Shown here piece by piece: positions 43,523 through 51,917 of a stretch of 64,000 nt of DNA. The notes under the pieces were generated by a model. The model did no database searches. It was given only the letters and a program-made list of their open reading frames with translations, and was not told the origin of the DNA. The translations under genes and the position numbers were made by a program. This DNA is from Candidatus Thorarchaeota archaeon (GTDB taxonomy: Archaea; Asgardarchaeota; Thorarchaeia; Thorarchaeales; Thorarchaeaceae), in assembly GCA_021498125.1 (NCBI GenBank), contig JAIZWL010000001.1, positions 261,434 to 325,433 of the forward strand. The letters run 5' to 3'. How positions within the stretch are numbered: position 1 is the first letter of the stretch; each line of letters opens with the position of its first letter.

Positions 43523-46429
43523 ATGGCTGATACACAAGGACACACGACGCTCAAGGGTAACCCCTTCTGGGCCATCTCTTATGCATTGGGCTCTCTTCGA
43601 AACTATCCTGTCCGAAATGCAGGCATTGCGCTGGTACTAGCTATTGGGATTGCTCTTCCCACTACTGTATTCGTATGGACGAATACGGGGACCTCTATTG
43701 TTGTAACGGACTATTTTGCGAATTCTCCGTATCAACTCACCATGACCCCGATATCCGGTCAGAATTATGCCTCTTCTCGAATGGCCTCCGCCGTGACCTT
43801 TTTGGAGGCAAATGCGTTTATCAGTGGCATCCAAGTAGTCCCCTCGACTATCGGGATTCTACAGGGCGGGTCCATACCCAAGTGGACCTCCTATAGTCGT
43901 CTTGGTCTAAATTATCGTGATCATATCAAAGATATGCGAATACTGCTTGTGACCAATGAAGTGATAGCAAATTGGACACACTATCTTGATTTCGCTGGTT
44001 CTACAACTCTCGCGCGGCATCAGGTACTAGTCTCACAGCAATTCGTGAATTACACATATCAAGTTCATAATATCACGCTCAAGATTGGCGATTCAATAGA
44101 TTTTGATCTGCTACGCTATGGTGATCGTGGGGATGATCCGGCCAGCCCTGATCAGCTCGGGGCTGTCAATTATTATAACTACATCATCGCTGGTATCTAT
44201 ACACCGAACACTCGGCGCTCGCTTGTGGCCAAGGCCTTCCCTTCGATGTCCCGAAAGAATTGGGATCCCATGAGTCTGTATCAGGAGCCAGTCCTTGGTA
44301 TTGATGATTCGATAATGATGTTGCAATCTGATATTGCAGGTCTGATGGATGAGGTACTGAACCGAGGCTTTTTTGATCCAGTCGCATTTGTCAAGGGTTC
44401 TTCAACAGCTCTTCTTGCAGCAGGAGCGGACCGTATCGGTGAAAACCTAGAGTCCGTGAAAGAACAGATGGAAGAGACCTATCCGAATATCAACATCGAA
44501 GGTCTCTCAGAGATCTGGAAGCTGGATGCTGCAGTTGCGACATATCTTCAGAGCCAGGTCCTCACAGTTATTGCGCTCCCCGTGCTTATCATGAGCCTGA
44601 TGCTCACAGTCTTCACCTCTGAGACCTCGGTCTCTCGACGAAGAGGAGAGATCAGTGCCCTTAGGTCGAAGGGCGCCTCATTTAATCAGGTCTTTTCAAC
44701 GTTCATGTGGGAGTCTATCATTCTAGCAGTCTTTGGTTTCATCCTGGCCATTGTCCTCACCTACATCATGGCCCCATTGATTGGCTCTTCTACGGGGTTG
44801 TTCCAGTTCGATCCAGTCCTGTATGGAAAGTATGTTGATTCCCTTACCTTCTCTCCTGTGGCACTTATCATTGCCGGGTTTATCTCAATGTATCTTCCAG
44901 CTTCGTATATTCTTCATGTCGCTCGGAGGATTGATGTATCCGAGGTTGGTCAGCCAACCATTAATCTCCCTGACGAAGAGACTGAAGAATCGAGCTTCAT
45001 GAAGAATGTGATTGGCCTGACCGCATTGCTCTCCCTCTTGCTAGCTTTACCAATGCTTCTTGCGCCAGTCGGGCCTGTCGCAATTGGTGAGATTATTGTT
45101 GCGACTCTGATCCTCTTTGCAGCCTCGTATCTTGGTTCCCGTGCAATGCGGCATATCACCGCGCGGATATCCGGAAGCACGAACTTTCTCTTTGGTGAGA
45201 AGGCACTCTATCTCAGTCGCAGTCTGCGTAAACGCAAGGGTCAATTCATTCCCCTCTTGGTAATTCTGACCCTGACGCTCACAACAACTACTATGATGCT
45301 CATTCAGTCAACCAGTTTCGCAGCCACACTTGATAATGAGATCCAATATTCTATTGGTGCAGATGTGCGAGTGGAGTGTGATAATTTCCCTGTCGCGTTT
45401 AATCAGAGCATCTTGCATCAGCCCGGTATCTATCATGTGACACCAGTCATTGAATCATGGGCCACAGTGGGCTCAAACAAGTTCTTTGTGGAAGGTGTTA
45501 ACCCTCTGGAATATGCTCAAGTTGGGAACTTTGTACCTGAGAGCTTTGTGAGTGGCGATCCCCAGACGGTCCTTGCTGCACTTGCAGCCACTCCAAACGG
45601 GATTGTTATCAGTGATTATTATGCTCAGCTCTGGAACAAGACGGTTGGTGACTTGCTCACTGTTTCTATTGCCACTGAGACCTATTATATGCCCATCGAC
45701 CTTGAGGTCGTTGGTATTATGCAAAGTGCACCGGGCTTTGGAATGGCATCAACAGCAGATATGTCGGGAACCTCATTCGGCAGTCTGCTAGGGTTCCAGA
45801 TAGTCGGTGAAGGCTTTGCTCTTGTCAATCTCGATCTATTGTATAATCAAGTACATTTGACAAATGCCCGATTGTTCTTGGCCAGCACGGTCAGTTACGC
45901 CAACATGACCAAAACTGTATCCGCGATCGAGAATTTGGGTGAGATGGATGTGTATGCGCCAGCCACTTTCGATCTCGCCACAGAATCATATGCGATCTAT
46001 CTCTTCATGTCAGGAATCGACGGACTCGCGCTTATTGCATTTCTACTCTGTGCCGCTATGGGTCTCTCAGCCATTGCGCTCTTTCTAGGGTCTGCAGTGA
46101 TGGAGCGTAAAATGGAATATGCCATATTCAGGGCTCTAGGAGGGACAAAGCGTCAGGTGGTTTCAATGGTATTTGGTGAGTTTGCTGGGACTGTCATTGC
46201 TTCTATTGCAATCAGTGTCATTCTTGGGCTCTTCTTCGGATATGCTATGAGTATTCTCACTTTCGGGATCTCGCCGTTCGCACCGATCCTCTCTGAAGTT
46301 CTCTCCCTGCCCATATTGATGATGACCGTACTGATTCTCTTGGAGAGCGTAGTGATGATTGGAAGTTGCTACATTCCAGCTCGTCGAGCAGGAAATGTCA
46401 ATCCAGCAACTGCATTGAGGAATCTGTAA
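43523..46429 (+). CDS. FtsX-family ABC permease, copy 2
   Basis: A 968-residue paralogue of the preceding permease, beginning nine bases after it at ATG 43523, behind GAGGGAG. The same two-unit plan is kept (E-I-S-A-L-R-S-K-G-A-S and E-Y-A-I-F-R-A-L-G-G-T). Both copies end in A-x-x-L-R-N-L. The two permeases probably pair as a heterodimer with the two ATPases, as in LolCDE-like systems, though the substrate is unknown. Confidence 0.88.
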   Translation: MADTQGHTTLKGNPFWAISYALGSLRNYPVRNAGIALVLAIGIALPTTVFVWTNTGTSIVVTDYFANSPYQLTMTPISGQNYASSRMASAVTFLEANAFISGIQVVPSTIGILQGGSIPKWTSYSRLGLNYRDHIKDMRILLVTNEVIANWTHYLDFAGSTTLARHQVLVSQQFVNYTYQVHNITLKIGDSIDFDLLRYGDRGDDPASPDQLGAVNYYNYIIAGIYTPNTRRSLVAKAFPSMSRKNWDPMSLYQEPVLGIDDSIMMLQSDIAGLMDEVLNRGFFDPVAFVKGSSTALLAAGADRIGENLESVKEQMEETYPNINIEGLSEIWKLDAAVATYLQSQVLTVIALPVLIMSLMLTVFTSETSVSRRRGEISALRSKGASFNQVFSTFMWESIILAVFGFILAIVLTYIMAPLIGSSTGLFQFDPVLYGKYVDSLTFSPVALIIAGFISMYLPASYILHVARRIDVSEVGQPTINLPDEETEESSFMKNVIGLTALLSLLLALPMLLAPVGPVAIGEIIVATLILFAASYLGSRAMRHITARISGSTNFLFGEKALYLSRSLRKRKGQFIPLLVILTLTLTTTTMMLIQSTSFAATLDNEIQYSIGADVRVECDNFPVAFNQSILHQPGIYHVTPVIESWATVGSNKFFVEGVNPLEYAQVGNFVPESFVSGDPQTVLAALAATPNGIVISDYYAQLWNKTVGDLLTVSIATETYYMPIDLEVVGIMQSAPGFGMASTADMSGTSFGSLLGFQIVGEGFALVNLDLLYNQVHLTNARLFLASTVSYANMTKTVSAIENLGEMDVYAPATFDLATESYAIYLFMSGIDGLALIAFLLCAAMGLSAIALFLGSAVMERKMEYAIFRALGGTKRQVVSMVFGEFAGTVIASIAISVILGLFFGYAMSILTFGISPFAPILSEVLSLPILMMTVLILLESVVMIGSCYIPARRAGNVNPATALRNL

Positions 46430-46494
46430 GGGAGGTTCAATGTATTGATGCGCAGCTCAATAACCTTATCAATTCGAACCAATCGGAGGTGTTT

Positions 46495-47517
46495 GTGGGT
46501 CCGATGACAACTGCTGATCAAATCGACTTCTATAGTGACTTCCCTGATGATGTAGTTATCAGTGTTGATAACGTGTACAAGATCTACAAGACCTCAGAGC
46601 TAGAAGTTGTTGCATTGAGTGGTGTGTCCCTCCAAATTCTTGAGGGTAAGATCATGTGTGTTGTCGGGCCAAGCGGCTCTGGCAAGACCACGCTGACCAA
46701 CATCATTGGTGGTATCACAAAGGCCACGGTCGGAAAGGTGTACTGGGCTAATCTACAGACAGATATCACAAAACTCTCTGAGCGCGTATTGACTGAGGCA
46801 CGACGCAACTTCATTGGTTTTGTCTTTCAGGTCAACAACTTGCTCCCGCATCTCAATGCGTGGCAAAACGTCGAGCTTGCTGCACGAATTGCGGGTGTTC
46901 CGCGTCATGTCCGAAAGGAGCGGGTTGATCGTCTCATCAAACTGGTCGGTCTTGAGGAACGCAAGCGAAACAAGGCCACGACCCTGAGCGGTGGTGAGCG
47001 ATCACGTGTAGCTATTGCCAGTGCCCTTGTCAACCTCATTGATACTGAGAGTAAGGGTCTCGTTCTCTGTGACGAACCGACAGGAGATCTGGATCCTGAG
47101 ACCGCAGAACGAATCCTTGATCTTTTCCAAGAACTTAATGAGACACTTGGCACTTCGTTCTTCATCGTGACTCATAGTCAGCAGGTCGCCTCAAAGGCTG
47201 ATGTCACTATTGAGATCCGCGATGGTATCATCTCCGGCTTTCACCAGACGGGAATCGATCTCGACACACTTGGTCGTACCCGTGTTGTAAAACTCGATAA
47301 CAACTATCGATTACCCATGCCTATCGACCTTCTAGAGATGGCCGGCAATCCGACAGAGTTTCGGATAAGCTTTGAAGACGGACGATTCATACTTGAGCCT
47401 CAGACTGGCGAGATTGTTGACACACTTAGAACAAAGCAGGTACGTACCTGTCGTGTCTGTGGTCATGAGATCCCACCGGGGAGCTATATCTGTCCCAATT
47501 GTGGCTCAACCATCTAA
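46495..47517 (+). CDS. ABC ATPase with C-terminal zinc ribbon
   Basis: An ATPase of about 340 residues: Walker A G-P-S-G-S-G-K-T-T, signature L-S-G-G-E, Walker B L-V-L-C-D-E-P-T-G-D. After the ATPase comes a region of about 70 residues and a zinc ribbon, C-R-V-C-G-H-E near the end and C-P-N-C-G at the C-terminus. Zinc ribbons are unusual on transporter ATPases. GGAGGTG at 46485-46491 supports GTG 46495 or ATG 46504. It closes the four-gene operon. Confidence 0.87.
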   Translation: MGPMTTADQIDFYSDFPDDVVISVDNVYKIYKTSELEVVALSGVSLQILEGKIMCVVGPSGSGKTTLTNIIGGITKATVGKVYWANLQTDITKLSERVLTEARRNFIGFVFQVNNLLPHLNAWQNVELAARIAGVPRHVRKERVDRLIKLVGLEERKRNKATTLSGGERSRVAIASALVNLIDTESKGLVLCDEPTGDLDPETAERILDLFQELNETLGTSFFIVTHSQQVASKADVTIEIRDGIISGFHQTGIDLDTLGRTRVVKLDNNYRLPMPIDLLEMAGNPTEFRISFEDGRFILEPQTGEIVDTLRTKQVRTCRVCGHEIPPGSYICPNCGSTI

Positions 47518-47536
47518 AGCGCGTGGCGGAGTTCTT

Positions 47537-47983
47537 TTACTCCCGCTCTCGCCACTCTTCCTTTTTTAATATTGAGACCATCTCCTCAATACATCGAAGA
47601 TTTCCCATCAGTGCGCCAATATGGTTTCTTAGCCGTCTCAGAGTGATAATATGCTCCTTTTCAAGAAGCCTTTCAATGCGATACGCAAGTGCTACTCCCT
47701 CCTCATCGAAATCCGTTAGAATTAGTGTCTCTTTTCCGTTATGAGCCTCGTCAACAATCTGTTTCACAACATCTGCAATTCGCTTTCCTGAGTGAATTCG
47801 AATGATGTCCGCCTCTACTCCTGCATTTCTTAGAAACATCTCGTCACGATGCCCCTCGACAACGATGAGCAGGTCGGGATATTTCTTATCAAGATGGGCG
47901 AAGAGATCCAAGAGCGCGATCTCGTTCTCATGCATTCGTAATTTTCTACGTCGCCGCATCTCATCCATGACAACAGCATCCAT
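47537..47983 (-). CDS. small Toprim-domain protein
   Basis: A 148-residue protein with a Toprim fold: V-V-E-G-H-R-D-E (Glu43 catalytic candidate) and I-L-T-D-F-D-E-E-G (Asp91, Asp93). It resembles the archaeal UPF0292/DnaG-like stand-alone Toprim proteins. The metal-binding acidic residues are intact, so a nucleic-acid-cutting or phosphotransfer role is possible. It starts one base after the stop of the alcohol dehydrogenase gene, so the two are coupled. Confidence 0.8.
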   Translation of the reverse strand: MDAVVMDEMRRRRKLRMHENEIALLDLFAHLDKKYPDLLIVVEGHRDEMFLRNAGVEADIIRIHSGKRIADVVKQIVDEAHNGKETLILTDFDEEGVALAYRIERLLEKEHIITLRRLRNHIGALMGNLRCIEEMVSILKKEEWRERE

Positions 47984-47984
47984 C

Positions 47985-49016
47985 TCATGGCTTGATGGCG
48001 ATCTTCATGCTCTCGCCCTTCGCCATCATCTCAAGAGCCTGATTGATCTTCGACAGAGGCATCTCGTGCGATATCAATATATCCGGATCGATGTCACCTG
48101 CAATGATCAGTTTTAACGCCTGTTCTACATGCTTTGGAGTGAGATGAAATACGCCCTTGAGAGTGAGCTGGCCGTAATGAAACCTGACAGTATCCACCTC
48201 AAACTTTGTACCTGATGCTGCGCCTCCAAAGAGAACAGTAGTACCTGCGTCACGTGTCATCTGAACTGCCTGTTCCCATGTGGCGGGGAGTCCGACTGCT
48301 TCGATTACCACATCCGCTCCATACCCCATCGTCTCATCCTTTACACGTTGCACTGGGTCTTCTTTCATAGGATCAATGACTACATCAGCTCCAGCACGGG
48401 ATGCCATCTCTCTTCTCAGCTCTGCGAGATCTGAGACAATGACTGTTGAGGCTCCGGCCTTCTTGGCCAGCATGATCATCATCTGTCCGATGGGCCCCGC
48501 ACCAATTATGCCGACCGTGTCCCCCAGTTCGATTCCCGCTTCTTGAATACCATGAACTACACAGGCAAGAGGTTCTGTGAGGGCTGCATCTCTGAACGAG
48601 AGCGAGTCCGGGATCGGATGGGTATTCCATTCAACTACTGGGGCTGGGACTCGAATATACTCTGCGAATGCACCGTTGACCAGATTGTTCTTGAGACTGG
48701 GGCAGAGGTTAGGGCGTCCCCGTTTGCAATAGAAACAGTGTCCACAGGGTGCAGAGTTTGTAGCGACCACTCGCATCCCCGGTTCAAATCTATCCACTCC
48801 CGCCCCCACTTCCTCAACTATTCCGGCATACTCGTGACCAAAAGGGGCTGGTGTCTGTTTGATCAGTAGAGGATGGCCTCTCTTGTACGTCTTGATGTCG
48901 GTGCCGCACGTGAGTGCAGTACCCACTTTAATGAGAAGCTCTCCGGGTCCGATCTCTGGAACATCGGTCTCCTCGTATCTGACATCACCTATTCCATAAT
49001 ACAGGGCAGCCTTCAT
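47985..49016 (-). CDS. zinc-dependent medium-chain alcohol/polyol dehydrogenase
   Basis: A 343-residue MDR enzyme from ATG 49016 (a frame seven codons longer exists). The catalytic zinc site is C-G-T-D and G-H-E; the structural zinc site is C-G-H-C-F-Y-C-K-R-G-R-P-N-L-C. The NAD(P)-binding G-A-G-P-I-G follows. It resembles sorbitol/threonine dehydrogenases. The substrate is not determined by sequence. Confidence 0.9.
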   Translation of the reverse strand: MKAALYYGIGDVRYEETDVPEIGPGELLIKVGTALTCGTDIKTYKRGHPLLIKQTPAPFGHEYAGIVEEVGAGVDRFEPGMRVVATNSAPCGHCFYCKRGRPNLCPSLKNNLVNGAFAEYIRVPAPVVEWNTHPIPDSLSFRDAALTEPLACVVHGIQEAGIELGDTVGIIGAGPIGQMMIMLAKKAGASTVIVSDLAELRREMASRAGADVVIDPMKEDPVQRVKDETMGYGADVVIEAVGLPATWEQAVQMTRDAGTTVLFGGAASGTKFEVDTVRFHYGQLTLKGVFHLTPKHVEQALKLIIAGDIDPDILISHEMPLSKINQALEMMAKGESMKIAIKP

Positions 49017-49138
49017 TCTTCGAGTCAATGGCCTCACTCGCGGTGTTTCCTCTTCATTCCGTTTAAATTACTTCCTGAAGGCATAGCCTCACCACAAGTT
49101 CTTAATTGTACTCTACTCGCCACCATTCGTGAACAAAA

Positions 49139-49600
49139 ATGCGGTTAAAGACGAAATATCCAGAATTTCAACAGTATCGCTCGCAGACCGACTGGGATGG
49201 GGCAACTGGTGCCTTAGCAACAACAGGTGATGGGCACAAGCTCAAACTTGATACCCCAAAGACCTATGGTGGTAATGGTGACGGTCTCTGTCCTGATGAG
49301 ACCTTTACAACTGCTGTGCTTGGCTGTCTAAATGACACATTTCTTGATTTTCAACGAAGGTTCGAGATGGAACTCATCTCACTGCATCTGGAAGGGACAA
49401 CTGATGTGAAATTTGACGGTCAGGGGTACATGATCGCAGGAATCAAGGTGAAGGGTGAGATCGTTGTGGGGCAAGATGAACTGGATGTTGGCAAGCGATG
49501 TGCCGAGTTGATGACAGAATATTGTCACCTCTATCGAACAATGAAGGATTGTATCCCCTTCGAGTTTGACATCTCCGTCCGGGAGATTGACAGCGACTGA
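49139..49600 (+). CDS. OsmC-family protein
   Basis: A 153-residue protein of the OsmC/Ohr superfamily: P-K-T-Y-G-G-N-G-D-G-L-C-P-D-E-T-F-T-T-A-V-L-G-C-L followed by a strand-helix pair. The usual peroxidatic Cys position is in V-L-G-C-L-N-D (about 62); a second Cys is near residue 130 (Y-C-H-L-Y). It may reduce organic peroxides, but the exact family branch is unclear. It is transcribed divergently from the dehydrogenase. Confidence 0.8.
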   Translation: MRLKTKYPEFQQYRSQTDWDGATGALATTGDGHKLKLDTPKTYGGNGDGLCPDETFTTAVLGCLNDTFLDFQRRFEMELISLHLEGTTDVKFDGQGYMIAGIKVKGEIVVGQDELDVGKRCAELMTEYCHLYRTMKDCIPFEFDISVREIDSD

Positions 49601-49603
49601 ATG

Positions 49604-50107
49604 CTATTCCTCACTCACTTCAGATGAGCTGATCATCTCTGCAATACGTTTCATATAATCAAGCATATTTTGCCAGTGGCCGCCCTGAAAGAAGACGCTG
49701 TGGCAATTAGTACACAACCAGAACTCGTCATAGTACTCGTAGGTCTGTTCGTGAACCAGTCCCTTGATCTGTGTCTTTTCTGAACCGATGATGTGTCGCA
49801 GTTCTCCATTACATTTAGAGCATCGTGACTGGTTCGGATCAATCAGTGGTGGTATCTTGAACGTACGAAACACGGTGGCCACCTCTGTGTCAACATCACC
49901 ACGGACGAGCATCGACCTGATTCCTCGATCTTGTGCGCGCTGATATAATTCCGCATCCGAGGTGAGTAGCGCCCGGTCCTCCTTTTCTGCGAGTTCCAGT
50001 AGGGTGTCATCATCATACTCGACAGAATACAGAGTGTCATTGCCAGTTAAGCGCAACCATGGAGTGAGCCGGCCAAGCATTGCATCGACAATGAATCTAT
50101 CAGTCGT
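49604..50107 (-). CDS. Mut7-C RNase-domain protein with zinc ribbon, unusual start
   Basis: A PIN-like Mut7-C (DUF82) protein: F-I-V-D-A-M-L-G-R-L-T-P-W-L-R-L at the start, L-L-T-S-D-A-E-L in the middle and a C-terminal zinc ribbon (C-S-K-C and C-T-N-C). The catalytic Asp of the family lies in V-D-A-M, upstream of the first ATG (50080). Upstream in the same frame there is no ATG, GTG or TTG. A GGAGG at 50115-50119 is exactly seven bases from an ACG at 50107, which I propose as the start. It is coupled to the PHP gene, whose stop lies at 50119. Confidence 0.72.
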   Translation of the reverse strand, partial: TTDRFIVDAMLGRLTPWLRLTGNDTLYSVEYDDDTLLELAEKEDRALLTSDAELYQRAQDRGIRSMLVRGDVDTEVATVFRTFKIPPLIDPNQSRCSKCNGELRHIIGSEKTQIKGLVHEQTYEYYDEFWLCTNCHSVFFQGGHWQNMLDYMKRIAEMISSSEVSEE

Positions 50108-50118
50108 GGTTCTTCCTC

Positions 50119-50961
50119 CTATGAATCTTTGGCCTCCCTCTGTAATTGATCTATGACATCACTTGATACGGTGACTGCTCCAAGCGGGGAATGCGACTGA
50201 TCTCCATGATAGTCACTTCCTCCTGTCATGATGAGACCCAGTCCCTTTGCAGTCTCTCTGATCACATTCGTGTCTATTTGCGACCTGGTAGTTGAATAAT
50301 GGTATTCCACCTCGATACCCGCAAGCCCTGTCTGTTTCAGATCGCTGAGAAAGGCATGCAGGTCTGCTATCTTAATAGTGAGCGGGTGGGCAAGAACTGG
50401 GACAGCTCCGACTGAACGAAGAAGGCGAATCCCGTCATGTAATTCTATTAGTTGGCGCCAGACATATGCAGGTCTTCCCTCTGCCAGGTAGATCTCAAAT
50501 GCCTCGTCGGTATCTTTCACAACTCCCTCTTCTACAAGCAATCGTGCAAGATGTGGTCGCCCTGGGACTTGGATTGTGTCCATGATCTGTTTCACACGCA
50601 CGGGATCAATAGTGATTCCTAATTCATCAAGGCGTTTCACCATTTTTAGAAATCTGTTTCTTCTTCTCTTTCTAAAGCGTTCCAACTCTTCTGCAATTGC
50701 ATGGTCATCAGGTGTCACAAAGTATCCAAGTAGGTGCGCCTCACCTCCCTCCGACTCGGTACTGATCTCAATACCGGGCACTCTACGCAGAGTTGGTGGT
50801 GCATCACATTGAAGAAATTCTGTTAATCCCCGCAGTGTGTCGTGGTCGGTGAGTGCAATTCCTGCAAGTCCCCGTTCTGTGGCCAACTTCACTATCTCTG
50901 TTGGTGAGTTGATGCCATCGGAAAAATGTGAGTGGGTATGCAGATCAGCACGGTCTCTCAC
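50119..50961 (-). CDS. PHP-domain phosphoesterase
   Basis: A protein of about 280 residues with the PHP fold: D-L-H-T-H-S-H-F-S-D-G, A-L-T-D-H-D-T and T-G-G-S-D-Y-H-G-D. These metal ligands fit a phosphoesterase of the TrpH/RNase AM type acting on nucleotides or RNA ends. A frame reaching 51033 exists, but the family begins near D-L-H. TTG 50964 or GTG 50961, after GGGAGG, is the likely start. It overlaps the YkgJ gene by 17 bases. Confidence 0.85.
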   Translation of the reverse strand: MRDRADLHTHSHFSDGINSPTEIVKLATERGLAGIALTDHDTLRGLTEFLQCDAPPTLRRVPGIEISTESEGGEAHLLGYFVTPDDHAIAEELERFRKRRRNRFLKMVKRLDELGITIDPVRVKQIMDTIQVPGRPHLARLLVEEGVVKDTDEAFEIYLAEGRPAYVWRQLIELHDGIRLLRSVGAVPVLAHPLTIKIADLHAFLSDLKQTGLAGIEVEYHYSTTRSQIDTNVIRETAKGLGLIMTGGSDYHGDQSHSPLGAVTVSSDVIDQLQREAKDS

Positions 50962-51364
50962 CAAATCTGGCCTCCCTGATGAGTGTTTCAACGAGTCGCC
51001 TGACCTTATTACATATTTTCCTGACCTCGTCACGGGTCATGGTCTCCCTGGACGGACAGTCTTGATCAACAACACATTTCCGTTTTCTTATATGGTATAC
51101 AACAGGATAGTATCGGCACCCCTCAGGACGAGCATCATAGATCTTGCACAGTTTGGTCGCAGGATCATAGAAGTAACAATGGCCGTCTATATTTCTCAGT
51201 TCGCAAAAACCGTCCTTTGTTCTGACCATGTAGTCCTCACGTGAATATCCTAATGCATCAATTCGTTCCGCGTCCTTGCGTGTGAGTGTCATCTCTGTCT
51301 CAAGACAGCATAGACGCGCCTCTTCGCAACTGCCATCATGGTTACATACGAATGGGCTCAACAC
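50945..51364 (-). CDS. YkgJ-family cysteine-cluster protein
   Basis: A 139-residue protein with the YkgJ/UPF0153 cysteine pattern: C-N-H-D-G-S-C, L-C-C-L, G-H-C-Y-F-Y-D, C-K-I-Y-D-A-R-P-E-G-C-R-Y-Y-P and a late C-P-S. It probably binds zinc or iron. Function unknown. It is the first gene of a run YkgJ, PHP, Mut7-C with overlaps. Confidence 0.85.
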   Translation of the reverse strand: MLSPFVCNHDGSCEEARLCCLETEMTLTRKDAERIDALGYSREDYMVRTKDGFCELRNIDGHCYFYDPATKLCKIYDARPEGCRYYPVVYHIRKRKCVVDQDCPSRETMTRDEVRKICNKVRRLVETLIREARFGERPC

Positions 51365-51506
51365 GACCTGCTCCTATCAAACTGAGAACATACTTGCACA
51401 TTAGTATAGTCATAGGACCAGATTTGATCGGCCCGAGTTGGTGTATGTACAGCAGTTAAGAGATCATCAGCCTTGACTGAAGTCAAGTGCGTCGAGGCAG
51501 AGGCGG

Positions 51507-51749
51507 CTATAGTCCTCTTCGTACAAGTCTTCGCAGTGGTGATAGATTGTTGAAGGTCTCACTATCAGGTACTGTTGAGGTTCGTATATCAATTGATGAG
51601 GGCAGAGGTCTCTTTCCTGTGAGTTTGTAAAAAGTGCGCTCGTGAATTTTTCTGACCGCAGTCATGAGGTCACTGGGCTGAGTGAGTGCTCCCTTCCGTA
51701 ACTGGCCAGTACCGACATTTTCCAAGAGGCGGTCAATAAGGTTCTTCAT
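51507..51749 (-). CDS. uncharacterised small basic protein
   Basis: An 80-codon frame with a basic, helix-prone N-terminal part and no cysteines or membrane segment. It has its own ATG but I recognise no family. It stands alone in the 550-bp gap before rli1, and it may not be a real gene. Confidence 0.35.
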   Translation of the reverse strand: MKNLIDRLLENVGTGQLRKGALTQPSDLMTAVRKIHERTFYKLTGKRPLPSSIDIRTSTVPDSETFNNLSPLRRLVRRGL

Positions 51750-51917
51750 AGTTCATCTATAAGGACCACCGTTGTTCTGCTCAAAAGGTTTTCCAAGTAG
51801 TCACCGCCTGAGTGTTTATCGAACTAAGAGGCAATTACGAGGCCTATTTTCATTCCCAAGCCAAAGTGCTATAAAGCGTAAGCCGGGTCTCATCTCAATC
51901 TCGGCAGGTGAGACCTT

